Shown in pieces: positions 44,501 through 52,924 of a stretch of 64,000 nt of DNA. This DNA is from Arcicella rigui (GTDB lineage Bacteria > Bacteroidota > Bacteroidia > Cytophagales > Spirosomataceae): positions 80,091 to 144,090 of the forward strand of contig NZ_JAYFUM010000020.1 in NCBI RefSeq assembly GCF_034929435.1, given 5' to 3'. The first letter of the stretch is position 1. Each line of letters opens with the position of its first letter. The position numbers and the translations under genes were made by a program. The notes under the pieces are model-generated. The model did not search any database, was not told the origin of the DNA, and saw only the letters and a program-made list of their open reading frames with translations.

Positions 44501-44886
44501 GAAAAATGCTTCAAGAGGCTTTAGACAAAACGAAAGGCACTGATAAAGGAAAAGCATTAGGAAATGAACTAAAAGACCTAATGAAGAAAATGGAAGAAAC
44601 CGAAACAGATTTGGTAAATAAGAGACTCAACCAAAATTTAATTAAACGCCAGCAAGATGTATTAACTCGTTTGTTAGAATCTGAAAAGGCAATTAAAGAA
44701 CAAGAAGAGGAGCAAACCAGAAAAGCCCAAACGGCTAATCAGAACATAGAAAGAAAAGTTCCTCCGCAGTTTCAACAGTATGTGAAAGACAAACAGAAAC
44801 AAACCGAGTTATTGAGAACTGTTCCGCCAAATTTGAATCCTTATTATAAACAACAAGTGGATAAGTATTTCAAGCAAATAAACTAA
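41536..44886 (+). CDS. DUF4175 family membrane/coiled-coil protein
   Basis: 1116 residues. Three hydrophobic segments in the first 190 residues (about 25-45, 55-77, 153-172), a large periplasmic beta-rich part (about 190-520), then a very long Glu/Gln/Lys coiled-coil region (about 525-1110) with runs such as MEKLKNKERNMEKELERMKE. This architecture is that of the Bacteroidota DUF4175 family, usually over 1000 residues. Function unknown. It is often a neighbour of conserved housekeeping genes, here ybeY and mnmG. It is followed by a strong terminator. Confidence 0.83.
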   Translation: MTTSPIATLLMRIEEYKRKYYLNRLIKGIIFSAAVILSAFLVFNVMEYFGHFGTTFRTILFFSFLLAFLVSATLWVVKPLLFLYGKQKPLSNEQAAEQIGKYFPEISDKLINTLQLSKSIDKSQNELLLASIKQKSQQLGIVKFADAIKINENRKYLKFALFPAIVIVAILLVYPSFFSKSTERIVNFKNEYQEEAPFTFLLENKTLQAFRNEDFTVRLTLQGNTIPEGVYVIHKDRKLKMESLDKRHYSYTFSKVQENFDFHFEAAGFDSGNYEVEIINKPSLAFFDIQLIYPAYLHKPNESLKNVGNLTVPEGTSVEWSFNVTHTDSILLTFDGDAQKYLAQKRLLGGGFDFEKKVKNSGAYKVFLKNQFTSNTEGINFFLNVVPDKYPQLSLEQYKDSTLYNFMVLGGNISDDYGISRLAVFYKVLRDGKASTQNYASFALPFNPKQSIQSFYKQWNLDSLHLNPSDKVEYFVQVWDNDGVNGAKSTRSPLMNYAVPDKSSINKEIENAVDKTEAQLAKTFEKAQKLRKEIAALENRLKNKKELDFQDQKVAEELIRKKEELINEIKSLQEENKNLNDKQQRFNEQKPENQQKMEALQKMMNDLMDPETQKLYEELKKMLDQNPDDNKMLDQMEKLKNKERNMEKELERMKELFKKLQLEQKLDKTIKDLEKQAEQEQKLAEQNEALDKKSDKSADKQKETEANQKEQEKLNKEFENIKKDLQEAEKMSKELKNADPLDTGKEEQQNISEEQKDAQEQMEKGDNKGASQKQKRVAKQMQELAQKLEQEKQSQEMQENEENMDDLREILENLVKLSLSQEKLMKDFRGMNPSDPRFIKASQEQLKLQDDAKIIEDSLFALSKRVMQIESFVTREMGNMKSYMNEASKLIKERKLAMTTSKQQFAMTSMNNLALLLSDVLKQMQQNQQNMQSSGKSKSKKKGNTISMGEKQKQLNEQMQQNMKNGGAKGQGNISEQLAKMAREQAQLRKMLQEALDKTKGTDKGKALGNELKDLMKKMEETETDLVNKRLNQNLIKRQQDVLTRLLESEKAIKEQEEEQTRKAQTANQNIERKVPPQFQQYVKDKQKQTELLRTVPPNLNPYYKQQVDKYFKQIN

Positions 44887-44893
44887 TATATAC

Positions 44894-44930
44894 AAAGAGG
44901 TGTTGAGTTTTCAACACCTCTTTATTTTTA
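44894..44930 (+). terminator. Terminator of the DUF4175 gene
   Basis: AAAGAGGTGTTGA-gttt-TCAACACCTCTTT is a perfect 13-bp stem followed by a T-rich tract. Confidence 0.9.
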
Positions 44931-45002
44931 TAGAATTGTCTTATTCGTAGCGATTCTCCTTTAGCCTAAGTGATTGATATTCACAAGCTGAATTTTATCT
45001 CG

Positions 45003-45010
45003 TATCTTTG
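45003..45010 (+). promoter_or_regulatory. -7 promoter box of ybeY
   Basis: TATCTTTG, a full match to TAnnTTTG, 36 bases before the chosen ybeY ATG. It lies where a longer open frame (GTG at 45010) would begin, which argues against that longer start. Confidence 0.62.
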
Positions 45011-45045
45011 TGGAGAATTATTCCCAACTTAACAAGTGCAATACA

Positions 45046-45468
45046 ATGATTGTTTTTTTTAACGAAGACATTGACTTCAAATTTCAGCATAAGAACCTTC
45101 TAAAAAAGTGGTTAAAAAAAGTAGCTGAGACAGAAGGATTTAAGATGAAGAACCTCAACTATATATTTTGTTCGGACGAGTATCTCCACAAAATCAATGT
45201 CGAGTATTTGGAACATGATACCTACACAGACATCATCACATTCGATAATTCAGAAGAAGAATCGGACATTGAAGGGGATATTTTTGTTAGTATAGAGAGA
45301 ATAAAAGACAACTCTCAGGAACTCAAAACTGCCTTTGAAGATGAATTTAAAAGAGTATTAGTTCATGGTTTATTGCACCTTTGTGGCTACGACGACCACA
45401 GTGATGAAGACGAACTTATGATGAGAAATAAAGAAGACTTTTACATTCAACAATTCAGTTTGAATTAA
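45046..45468 (+). CDS. ybeY: Endoribonuclease YbeY (rRNA maturation factor)
   Basis: 140 residues from the ATG at 45046, placed after the promoter box. Family landmarks are LNYIFCSDEYLHKINVEYL, HDTYTDIITFD and the metal site HGLLHLCGYDDHSDEDE. In E. coli the three zinc ligands are H-x3-H-x5-H. Here the third position is Asp and a His follows one residue later, a variation worth noting. YbeY takes part in 16S rRNA 3'-end maturation and ribosome quality control. mnmG lies downstream after a long spacer. Confidence 0.92.
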   Translation: MIVFFNEDIDFKFQHKNLLKKWLKKVAETEGFKMKNLNYIFCSDEYLHKINVEYLEHDTYTDIITFDNSEEESDIEGDIFVSIERIKDNSQELKTAFEDEFKRVLVHGLLHLCGYDDHSDEDELMMRNKEDFYIQQFSLN

Positions 45469-45889
45469 TTTTCAAGATTTTATAAAAATCAAAAAAGTCT
45501 CCACGTGGAACACTTGTAAAATTTTCACATTTTTATTCGTTTCATAAAAACCAATAAAGAGACTTGAAAAGCGAGGCTCACCTATGCAATATTATCATAT
45601 ACAAAAACTAAATTCGATATTTATGTTAATTTACATTTACTCATTAAAAATATAAAGAATGAGATAGCCATAAAGCAGGGGCTCAATCTATCAAGTAAAT
45701 CATCAATTGAGTTTGTATGTAAAACATTGTACAAGCTAAAATACTAAATATTATAAATTTAGGATGATTGAATTAAAGACTTAATTTATCTACACATATC
45801 ATCAAACACATTCACAGAGGAAAAATAGAATTATTTAATACAATAGATTACGTTTAATATTCATAGTAGAATTAACTACCATAGAAACA
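45469..45889. other. Long spacer between ybeY and mnmG
   Basis: 421 bases, very AT-rich, with no frame longer than about 23 codons and no tRNA-like cloverleaf. Its one clear feature is the parS-like palindrome at 45497-45512. The mnmG promoter must lie here, but no perfect TAnnTTTG box was found. Confidence 0.4.
45497..45512. promoter_or_regulatory. parS-like site
   Basis: GTCTCCACGTGGAACA matches the chromosome-partition consensus TGTTnCACGTGnAACA at 13 of 16 positions, with the whole right half perfect. It is intergenic, 380 bases upstream of mnmG. parS sites are ParB-binding sites usually found near the origin. Confidence 0.4.
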
Positions 45890-47752
45890 ATGTATAGCAA
45901 TTATGATGTAATAGTAGTAGGAGCTGGTCATGCGGGATGTGAAGCCGCACATGCTGCTGCAACAATGGGTTCAAAAGTACTTCTGATAACGATGAATATG
46001 AATACCATCGCTCAGATGTCTTGTAATCCTGCAATGGGCGGAGTAGCCAAAGGACAAATTGTTCGTGAGGTGGATGCTTTAGGAGGAATGTCTGGAATTA
46101 TTTCTGATAAAACCATGATTCAATTTAGAATGTTGAACCGTTCTAAAGGCCCAGCAATGTGGTCGCCAAGATGCCAATCTGATAGAATGAGATTTGCAGA
46201 AGAATGGCGTTTGGCTTTGGAAAGAAATACAAATGTTGATTTTTGGCAAGAAATGGTTTCAGGACTACTGATTGAAGATAATAAAGTAGTAGGAGTGAAA
46301 ACTCAATTAGGAATAGAGTTCAAAGCAAAATCAGTAGTTTTAACAAACGGAACATTTTTGAATGGACTTATTCACATTGGTGAAAAGAATTTTGGCGGTG
46401 GAAGAACAGCCGAAGGAAAAGCAACGGGTATTACTGAACAATTAGTGTCTTTAGGTTTTGAAGCAGGAAGAATGAAAACAGGAACTCCACCAAGAGTCGA
46501 TGGAAGAAGTTTGGATTATACCAAAATGGAAGAACAACAAGGTGATGAAAACCCAAGTAAGTTTTCGTACTTAGATACTCCTTCATTAACCGAGCAAAGA
46601 AGTTGCTGGATTACTTATACAAATCATGAAGTACACGATATTCTAAAAACTGGTTTTGAAAAATCTCCCATGTTTGCTGGAAGAATCAAAGGTTTAGGCC
46701 CAAGATACTGTCCTTCGGTAGAAGATAAAATCAATCGTTTTGCGGATAAAGACCGTCACCAAATATTTGTAGAGCCAGAAGGATGGAATACAGTTGAAGT
46801 GTATGTGAATGGTTTTTCTACGTCTTTACCAGAAGATGTACAGTATGCAGCTTTGAAAAAAATACCCGGTTTTGAAAATGTAAGAATGTTCCGTCCGGGT
46901 TATGCTATCGAGTATGATTTCTTTCCACCAACACAATTAAAGCAAACTTTAGAAACGAAGTTGATTGAAAACCTTTTCTTTGCAGGACAAATCAACGGAA
47001 CTACTGGATATGAAGAAGCCGCTTGCCAAGGTTTAATGGCTGGAATCAATGCACATCAAAAAGCTAAAGATTTGGCTGAATTTACTTTGTCTCGTTCAGA
47101 AGCATATATTGGCGTATTGATTGATGATTTGATTAATAAAGGTACAGAAGAACCTTATCGAATGTTTACTTCAAGAGCAGAGTACAGAACTTTGCTTCGT
47201 CAGGATAATGCTGATATTCGTTTGACAGAAAAAGGTTATTCTATCGGTTTAGCTTCGGAAGAAAGACTTCAAAAAGTAAATCATAAAAAAGAGCAAACGC
47301 TGGAATTGTTGAAAGGTTTAAAAGGCTTGAAAGTAAAACCAGAAGAAGTAAATCCTGTATTAGAAAATATCGGTACTGCTCCGCTGAGAGAGGGAACGCC
47401 AATTATTAATTTACTGAAACGTCCAGATATTGATATTTCTAAATTGAAAACATTGACGCAAGAAGTAGCTTCTTATCTTTCAAATTTCACAGATGAAATT
47501 TTAGAACAAGCTGAAATCAATGTTAAATATGAAAGTTATATCGAAAAAGAGCAGGTGATGGTTAATAAACTATTGAAATTTGAAAACCTCAAGATTCCTG
47601 CAAGTTTTGATTATGCCAACTTAAAAGCTATCTCAAATGAAGGTCGTCAGAAACTATCAAAGATAAGACCAGCCACTATTGGTCAAGCTTCACGCATTAG
47701 CGGTGTTTCTCCTTCTGATGTTTCAGTTTTAATGCTTTATATGGATAGATAA
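45890..47752 (+). CDS. mnmG: tRNA uridine-5-carboxymethylaminomethyl(34) synthesis enzyme MnmG
   Basis: 620 residues, usual length. FAD-binding start YDVIVVGAGHAGCEAAHAAA, signature CNPAMGGVAKGQIVREVDALGG, and later TGTPPRVDGRSLDY and GYEEAACQGLMAGINAH. With MnmE it modifies the wobble uridine of several tRNAs. Also known as gidA. In many bacteria it lies close to the replication origin, which matters for the DnaA-box cluster 3-5 kb downstream. Confidence 0.97.
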   Translation: MYSNYDVIVVGAGHAGCEAAHAAATMGSKVLLITMNMNTIAQMSCNPAMGGVAKGQIVREVDALGGMSGIISDKTMIQFRMLNRSKGPAMWSPRCQSDRMRFAEEWRLALERNTNVDFWQEMVSGLLIEDNKVVGVKTQLGIEFKAKSVVLTNGTFLNGLIHIGEKNFGGGRTAEGKATGITEQLVSLGFEAGRMKTGTPPRVDGRSLDYTKMEEQQGDENPSKFSYLDTPSLTEQRSCWITYTNHEVHDILKTGFEKSPMFAGRIKGLGPRYCPSVEDKINRFADKDRHQIFVEPEGWNTVEVYVNGFSTSLPEDVQYAALKKIPGFENVRMFRPGYAIEYDFFPPTQLKQTLETKLIENLFFAGQINGTTGYEEAACQGLMAGINAHQKAKDLAEFTLSRSEAYIGVLIDDLINKGTEEPYRMFTSRAEYRTLLRQDNADIRLTEKGYSIGLASEERLQKVNHKKEQTLELLKGLKGLKVKPEEVNPVLENIGTAPLREGTPIINLLKRPDIDISKLKTLTQEVASYLSNFTDEILEQAEINVKYESYIEKEQVMVNKLLKFENLKIPASFDYANLKAISNEGRQKLSKIRPATIGQASRISGVSPSDVSVLMLYMDR

Positions 47753-47810
47753 ACATTGAGGCATTTTTCAACATTTTGAGCTAATAAAACATTAGAATAA
47801 ATCATTCAAT

Positions 47811-47862
47811 AAGACTTGTAAGTAAAGGATGATGCACTCCTAAACCTTGCAAGTCTTTTTTG
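47811..47862 (+). terminator. Terminator of mnmG overlapping the next promoter
   Basis: AAGACTTG (47811-47818) pairs with CAAGTCTT (47850-47857), with extra GTAAG/CTTGC contacts and a long loop, and is followed by T-rich DNA. The T-run merges into the -7 box of the following gene. Confidence 0.6.
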
Positions 47863-47870
47863 TATCTTTG
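47863..47870 (+). promoter_or_regulatory. -7 promoter box of the methyltransferase gene
   Basis: TATCTTTG, perfect TAnnTTTG, 15 bases before the ATG at 47886, so the leader would be very short. Confidence 0.6.
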
Positions 47871-47885
47871 CGAAAATTGATAACA

Positions 47886-48770
47886 ATGGAAAAAATAAGT
47901 AATTGCCCCGTTTGCCAACATCATTCTCTCAGTCATTATCTCAATGTCAAGGATTATACCGTAAGCCAAGAGACTTTTGAAATTGTTAATTGTAAACAAT
48001 GTAATTTCAAATTCACTAACCCACGACCAGCCTTAAATGTCATTGGCGATTACTACAAAGCTGATTCATACATTTCGCATACCAATACTTCTAAAGGACT
48101 TATTGCTAAACTTTATCATTCAGTACGAAAATATACTTTGAAAGGTAAATTAGAATTAGTGAATAGACTTTCGCCAAAAAAAGGAAAACTCTTGGATGTA
48201 GGTTGTGGAACTGGTATGTTCTTGAATGTTTGTCGAGAAAATGGTTGGAACGTTGCTGGAATCGAACCAGACTCAGGAGCGAGGGCAATTGCTGAAAGTA
48301 TTAACCAAACAAAGATTCAAGAAGAAGTACTCTCTTCGTTCACTAATGAACAGTTTGATGTCATCAGTATGTGGCACGTATTAGAACACGTTCACTTATT
48401 AAATGAAACGGTAGAATGGCTCTTTAATCGCTTGAAAGACGACGGTTCTTTAATTATCGCCGTTCCTAATTATGAATCAGAAGATGCAAAGATTTATGGC
48501 GAGCATTGGGCGGCTTATGATGTGCCAAGACATTTATATCACTTCTCGCAAAGTACTATCAAATTACTTTTCGAGAAAAAAGGATTTCAATTAGTAGAAA
48601 CGCTTCCGATGAAATTTGATTCTTTCTATGTGTCTATGCTAAGTACAAAATATCAAGCTGGAAAAATCAATTATCTGAAAGCACTTCTCGACGGTTTGAA
48701 ATCTAATTTAAAAGCAAGCAGTAATCAACAGAACTATTCAAGTTTGATTTACATATTTAAGAAGAATTAA
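47886..48770 (+). CDS. Class I SAM-dependent methyltransferase with N-terminal zinc motif
   Basis: 294 residues from the ATG at 47886. The N-terminus has a CPVC...CKQC zinc-ribbon-like pair (residues 7-10 and about 38-41). The methyltransferase core has the SAM-binding motif KLLDVGCGTGMFLNVC and the later ISMWHVLEHVHL, as in Methyltransf_23 proteins. Substrate unknown; homologues lie in sugar- or lipid-modification clusters and elsewhere. It stands alone between mnmG and a lipoprotein gene. Confidence 0.82.
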   Translation: MEKISNCPVCQHHSLSHYLNVKDYTVSQETFEIVNCKQCNFKFTNPRPALNVIGDYYKADSYISHTNTSKGLIAKLYHSVRKYTLKGKLELVNRLSPKKGKLLDVGCGTGMFLNVCRENGWNVAGIEPDSGARAIAESINQTKIQEEVLSSFTNEQFDVISMWHVLEHVHLLNETVEWLFNRLKDDGSLIIAVPNYESEDAKIYGEHWAAYDVPRHLYHFSQSTIKLLFEKKGFQLVETLPMKFDSFYVSMLSTKYQAGKINYLKALLDGLKSNLKASSNQQNYSSLIYIFKKN

Positions 48771-48793
48771 CATTATTTCGACACTTTTCCACA

Positions 48794-48830
48794 ACCCTCA
48801 GAGTTTCATAAACACTGAGGGTTTCTTTTT
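48794..48830 (+). terminator. Terminator of the methyltransferase gene
   Basis: ACCCTCAG (48794-48801) pairs with CTGAGGGT (48815-48822), followed by TTCTTTTT. A DnaA-box-like TTTTCCACA overlaps just upstream at 48785-48793. Confidence 0.75.
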
Positions 48831-48951
48831 GCCAAATGTTCCACATTTCAAAAAACCATTTTTTTTGAGCAATTTTGGCATAAGTAAATATTCGTTTTAA
48901 CGTTTCACGGAAGAGGCGTTCATTTTTCCACAAAGTTTTCAACATATTCAC

Positions 48952-50589
48952 ATGAAAGTAAAAAACATAGTCTTGATAAGTTTTGTAAGTTTTATTCTCC
49001 TTGAAATCCTTTTTAGTTGTGCTCAAATAGTAGCTCCCACAGGAGGTAAAAAAGATACACTATCACCTGTAATCACAAAGACTTTTCCAGTAAACCAAAC
49101 CACAAATTTCAGAGGAAGACAAGTAGAATTGGAATTCAATGAATATGTAAGCATTGATAATATTCAACAGCAATTATTGATTACCCCAAATATTGAAGGT
49201 ACTTATGAAACTAAAATTAATCCGAAAGGACTAAGACTTACTTTTGATAAACCTTTCAAACCAAACACTACTTATAGTTTGAATTTTAGAAATGCCATCA
49301 AAGACGTAACAGAAAGAAATATCGCCAAAAATATTCGATTGGTTTTTAGTACAGGCAATATCATAGATTCACTTTCGGTAAGTGGAAAAGTGATGAATCC
49401 ACTCATCAATAAGCCAGTGTTAGACATTAATGTAGGAATGTATTTTTATTCTGACACGCTAAATCCTAAAAAGGAAAAGCCTTATTACTTCACCAAAACT
49501 GATACTTCTGGAGTTTTTAAAATTGAAAACGTAGCTCTTGGAAAGTATAGAATTTTTGCCGTGACTGACCTCAACAATAATTTATTGTACGAAGAAGCCA
49601 AAGAGCTAATCGGTTTTGTAAAAGATACCATCGACCTAAAAAGTAATTTGCAAAACCTAAATATAGATATTGCCAAAATGGACAAAACACCCAACAAGGT
49701 TTTAAAAACCAGAAGTAGCATCAACTATTATAATATAGAGTATAACCGAGGATTCAAAAAAGTGAAAATTGCTTTTCAACAGAAAAAAGATAGCTTGGTT
49801 TATCAACAATTAGATAACAGAAACCTCCGAATTTTCAATACTATCAACAATTCAAGCGATACGATTAAAGTAAAAATATCGGTTACTGACTCATTAGACA
49901 GGGTTTTTACACATGACCAAAAAATTAAGTTTAAAGTAAAAGGCAAAAAAGACGAAAGTGTGAAAGAGGAATTTTCGATGAAAGCCATTCCTGCTAATAA
50001 CGAAGACATAGATTTAAAAGAAATTGGCTACACTTTCAATTTTACAAAACCAATTGCTCATGTCAATCTCGACCTCATCGATATTCAAAACGACTCTATT
50101 AATAAGGTAGCGATTTCTGAAAAAGACTTCCGCTGGAACGATGACAAAACCAGTTTGACTTTCAAAATCAACGGGCCGAAACCCAAAGAATTTGTAAGAG
50201 TAAGATTGAAAAAAGGAACTTTCATTTCTGTTGAAAACGACTCAACAGGAAAGTACGAAGTTATGCACCCCATCCGTGACCCAGAAAATTATGGCATCAT
50301 CGAAGGCGATGTGAAAAACCCCAACAAGAAAAATTTTATCGTTCAGCTCCTAAACGAACGAAATGAAGTAGTTCAAGAAAAAGTGGACAACGTATTGCAT
50401 TACGAATTTAGCTTTCTTAAAGCGGGTATTTATTTTATCAGATTAGTTGTTGACGAAAATCGAAATGCTAAGTGGGATGAAGGCGATGTGGAAAAGAATA
50501 TTACTCCCGAAAAAATAATCTATCACCCAGTGCGGATAAAACTGAAACAGAACTTCGTTTTGTCGGGAAATGATTTCACTATCGACTAA
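48952..50589 (+). CDS. Ig-like (SbsA/Big_5-type) lipoprotein
   Basis: 545 residues with lipidated C23 (LLEILFSC) and the mature start AQIVAPTGGKKDTLSPV. The N-terminal domain (about 40-135) is an SbsA-Ig/Big_5-like fold: FPVNQTTNFRGRQVELEFNE, then LRLTFDKPFKPNTTYSLNFR. A carboxypeptidase-like or Ig domain follows at about 140-240, and the rest is beta-rich. Typical Bacteroidota surface or periplasmic lipoprotein, function unknown. The gene lies between two intergenic stretches rich in DnaA-box-like sequences. Confidence 0.78.
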   Translation: MKVKNIVLISFVSFILLEILFSCAQIVAPTGGKKDTLSPVITKTFPVNQTTNFRGRQVELEFNEYVSIDNIQQQLLITPNIEGTYETKINPKGLRLTFDKPFKPNTTYSLNFRNAIKDVTERNIAKNIRLVFSTGNIIDSLSVSGKVMNPLINKPVLDINVGMYFYSDTLNPKKEKPYYFTKTDTSGVFKIENVALGKYRIFAVTDLNNNLLYEEAKELIGFVKDTIDLKSNLQNLNIDIAKMDKTPNKVLKTRSSINYYNIEYNRGFKKVKIAFQQKKDSLVYQQLDNRNLRIFNTINNSSDTIKVKISVTDSLDRVFTHDQKIKFKVKGKKDESVKEEFSMKAIPANNEDIDLKEIGYTFNFTKPIAHVNLDLIDIQNDSINKVAISEKDFRWNDDKTSLTFKINGPKPKEFVRVRLKKGTFISVENDSTGKYEVMHPIRDPENYGIIEGDVKNPNKKNFIVQLLNERNEVVQEKVDNVLHYEFSFLKAGIYFIRLVVDENRNAKWDEGDVEKNITPEKIIYHPVRIKLKQNFVLSGNDFTID

Positions 50590-51033
50590 ATCGTTGAAAA
50601 ATCATCATTTTCAGAAAAGACTGTGGATAAGTCGAAAAATAGGGCAAATAGCCGTGAAAAAAAGTGGAAAACTATGTGTTTTTGGGGTATCGAAATTGTG
50701 GAAAAAAGAAAGGGCATTGTGGAAATAAAAAATGGCTCTTTTGAAAAGTGGAAAACTTCCGATTTAAACACAGTTTTTACGACAAGTTAAACACACAAAA
50801 AGTCAGTGTGGAAAGTGTTGAGAAAAATAGATTATTTATGCACACAATTGTTGATTAAAAATAAAAGTCTATAAATCAAGTTTTTAATCGTTGATAAGTA
50901 TCTTTAGAATGTGGAAAACAAATGAGATATAAACAGGCTTTTGTGAAAACAATGTTTCACAGTATTAATCCACATATCCACAGTATAATAGAAGTAATAG
51001 TTTTCTTTTTTAAAAATTTAAATAAAAATTATT
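50590..51033. other. Candidate replication origin segment: DnaA-box cluster
   Basis: This 444-base non-coding stretch has one exact DnaA box (TGTGGATAA at 50622-50630, the reverse complement of TTATCCACA), a TTATGCACA variant (50836-50844), overlapping TAATCCACA and ATATCCACA (50966-50982), and five TGTGGAAA-type near matches (50697, 50718, 50807, 50910 and 50487 just upstream). It ends in an AT-only run (51006-51033) that could unwind. Seven exact boxes in total fall between 50622 and 52924. Confidence 0.5.
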
Positions 51034-52860
51034 ATGTATAAGTATAAGATGATGTTGAAAACTTTTTTGAAGGCACTTTGCCTGCTTGTTTTGCTTTCAT
51101 CAAAAATGTTTGCTCAGGATGTAGCGTTGGGTGTCGAATACTTCAAAGCGGGTGAGTATGAAAAAGCCAAAAGCATTTTTCAAAAATTGGCGAAGAGTAA
51201 AGAAAGCAAAGACGAGGTTTACAATTATTATCTTGAAACTTTGTTGAAACTGAAAGAATGGAACGAAGCCGAAAAGTATATCAAAAAGCAAATCAAGAAT
51301 GCAGATAAAGAAAACCCTCAATTTTTAGTTGACTTAGCGAGGCTTTATGAAAATCTTGAACGCAAAGAAGAAGCTCAAAAAAACTATCTTTTGGCAATTG
51401 AGAAAGTACGTGAAAATGAAGATGCCGTAAGAAATTTAGCCAACAATTTTGCAGGCAGAGGACAGTTCGATTTAGCTATACAAACGATTGAGGTATCGAG
51501 GCTCTTCTTTAAGTCGGATGATAAATATGCCATAGAATTGGCTAATTTCTATCGTGCTCAATCAAATATCCCACAAATGATAGAAGAGTACCTCAAGTTT
51601 GGTTTAGTCACTCAGAATCAAGAAATGATACAAGTTATCCTACAAGATGAGTTGAAGAACGAAAAAGAAACCGCCGAATTAGAGAAAATACTTTATGCCA
51701 AAGTACAGAAGTTTCCGAATACCACTTATTACAACGAAATCTTGATTTGGCATTTGATTCAGAAAAAGGATTTTTATAAAGCTTTTGTTCAGCTTAGAGC
51801 CTTGGATAGAAGATACAGAAGAGATGGTGTTCAGATGACAGATTTTGGCTTTTTGGTGCATCAAAATAAAGATTATGTAAACGCTGGAAAAGTATTTGAA
51901 TACTTGGTAAAAGAATACCCGAAACACCAGAATTATCCGTTGTGGAGAAGAATGTTGATAAATGCCAAAGAGGAAGTTATCAAAACTACTTATCCCATCA
52001 ATCAGTCGGATATTCGTTTGCTGATAGGCGAATACACCAAAATGCTGGAAGAATTAGGCACAAATCAAAGAACCCTCGAAGCACTGAAAAGTAAAGGGCT
52101 TTTGTATGCTTTTTACTTGAACGAAAAAGATACAGCAATAGCCGTTTTGGAAAATGCCATCAAAATAGGAGCTGCCGACCAAATCTTTGTGGATAAGTGT
52201 AAATTAGATTTAGGAGATATTTACTTGTTGAAATCTGAGCCTTGGGAAGCCACCCTTTTGTATTCACAAGTGGAAAAGTCAGAGAAAGATAGTCCTTTGG
52301 GTTATGAAGCAAAATTGAGAAATGCGAAGTTGGCATATTTCAGAGGAGATTTTGAATTGGCAAAAGAAGTACTTGATATTCTGAAACAAGCCACAAGCCG
52401 TGAAATTGCCAATGATGCGATGGAACTTAGCTTGATGATTCAGGAAAACACAGGGGAAGATTCCACAGAATCAGCCTTAAAAGATTATTCACAAGTAGAA
52501 TTATTACTTTTTCAACACAGAAATAAAGAAGCTGTGGATAAGTTGAATATCATGGAAAAGGCTTATCGTGGCAATCCGATTATGGATGATTTACTTTTTC
52601 TTAGAGCAGGTGTTTATCTAAAACAGGGAGATGTGGATAAAGGAGTAAAGGATTTAGAAAACATTATGCAGAATTATCCACACGATATAAAAGGGGACGA
52701 TGCTCTCTATCTTTTGGCTAAAACTTATCAAGAAGTACTGAATCAATCCACAAAAGCTATGAATTTATACCAAGAATTGTTGGTAAAATACCCCGGAAGT
52801 ATCTTTGGAGCTGATGCAAGAAAGCGATTTAGAACTTTAAGAGGTGATTCTATCAACTAA
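51034..52860 (+). CDS. Exported TPR-repeat protein
   Basis: 608 residues with signal peptide (LKALCLLVLLSSKMFAQ; ATGs at 51034, 51049 and 51052 are all possible). At least ten TPR-like helical pairs cover the rest, for example VEYFKAGEYEKAKSIFQKLA and DALYLLAKTYQEVLNQSTKA near the C-terminus. Such proteins often scaffold outer-membrane or gliding complexes in Bacteroidota. Unusually, the coding sequence itself contains four exact DnaA boxes (52188, 52533, 52632, 52674), read mostly as codons for VDK. Confidence 0.75.
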   Translation: MYKYKMMLKTFLKALCLLVLLSSKMFAQDVALGVEYFKAGEYEKAKSIFQKLAKSKESKDEVYNYYLETLLKLKEWNEAEKYIKKQIKNADKENPQFLVDLARLYENLERKEEAQKNYLLAIEKVRENEDAVRNLANNFAGRGQFDLAIQTIEVSRLFFKSDDKYAIELANFYRAQSNIPQMIEEYLKFGLVTQNQEMIQVILQDELKNEKETAELEKILYAKVQKFPNTTYYNEILIWHLIQKKDFYKAFVQLRALDRRYRRDGVQMTDFGFLVHQNKDYVNAGKVFEYLVKEYPKHQNYPLWRRMLINAKEEVIKTTYPINQSDIRLLIGEYTKMLEELGTNQRTLEALKSKGLLYAFYLNEKDTAIAVLENAIKIGAADQIFVDKCKLDLGDIYLLKSEPWEATLLYSQVEKSEKDSPLGYEAKLRNAKLAYFRGDFELAKEVLDILKQATSREIANDAMELSLMIQENTGEDSTESALKDYSQVELLLFQHRNKEAVDKLNIMEKAYRGNPIMDDLLFLRAGVYLKQGDVDKGVKDLENIMQNYPHDIKGDDALYLLAKTYQEVLNQSTKAMNLYQELLVKYPGSIFGADARKRFRTLRGDSIN

Positions 52861-52883
52861 TTGTTAATAACCGATAAAATACC

Positions 52884-52916
52884 AATCCTGTACTTATCCA
52901 CATACAGGATTTTTTT
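52884..52916 (+). terminator. Terminator with a DnaA box in the loop
   Basis: AATCCTGTA (52884-52892) pairs with TACAGGATT (52903-52911), followed by a T-run. The ten-base loop contains TTATCCACA at 52894-52902. Confidence 0.75.
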
Positions 52917-52924
52917 GTGGATAA
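52894..52924. promoter_or_regulatory. Pair of inverted exact DnaA boxes
   Basis: TTATCCACA (52894-52902) and TGTGGATAA (52916-52924) face each other 13 bases apart. A near match TGTGGAAAA follows at 53002-53010. They belong to the candidate origin cluster. Confidence 0.6.

Noticed and set aside
45582..45653. 23-codon frame in the ybeY-mnmG spacer
   Set aside because: Too short, A/T-driven composition, no start context or terminator.
45600..45700. tRNA-like segment before mnmG
   Set aside because: No acceptor-stem pairing, TPsiC arm or CCA end could be built.
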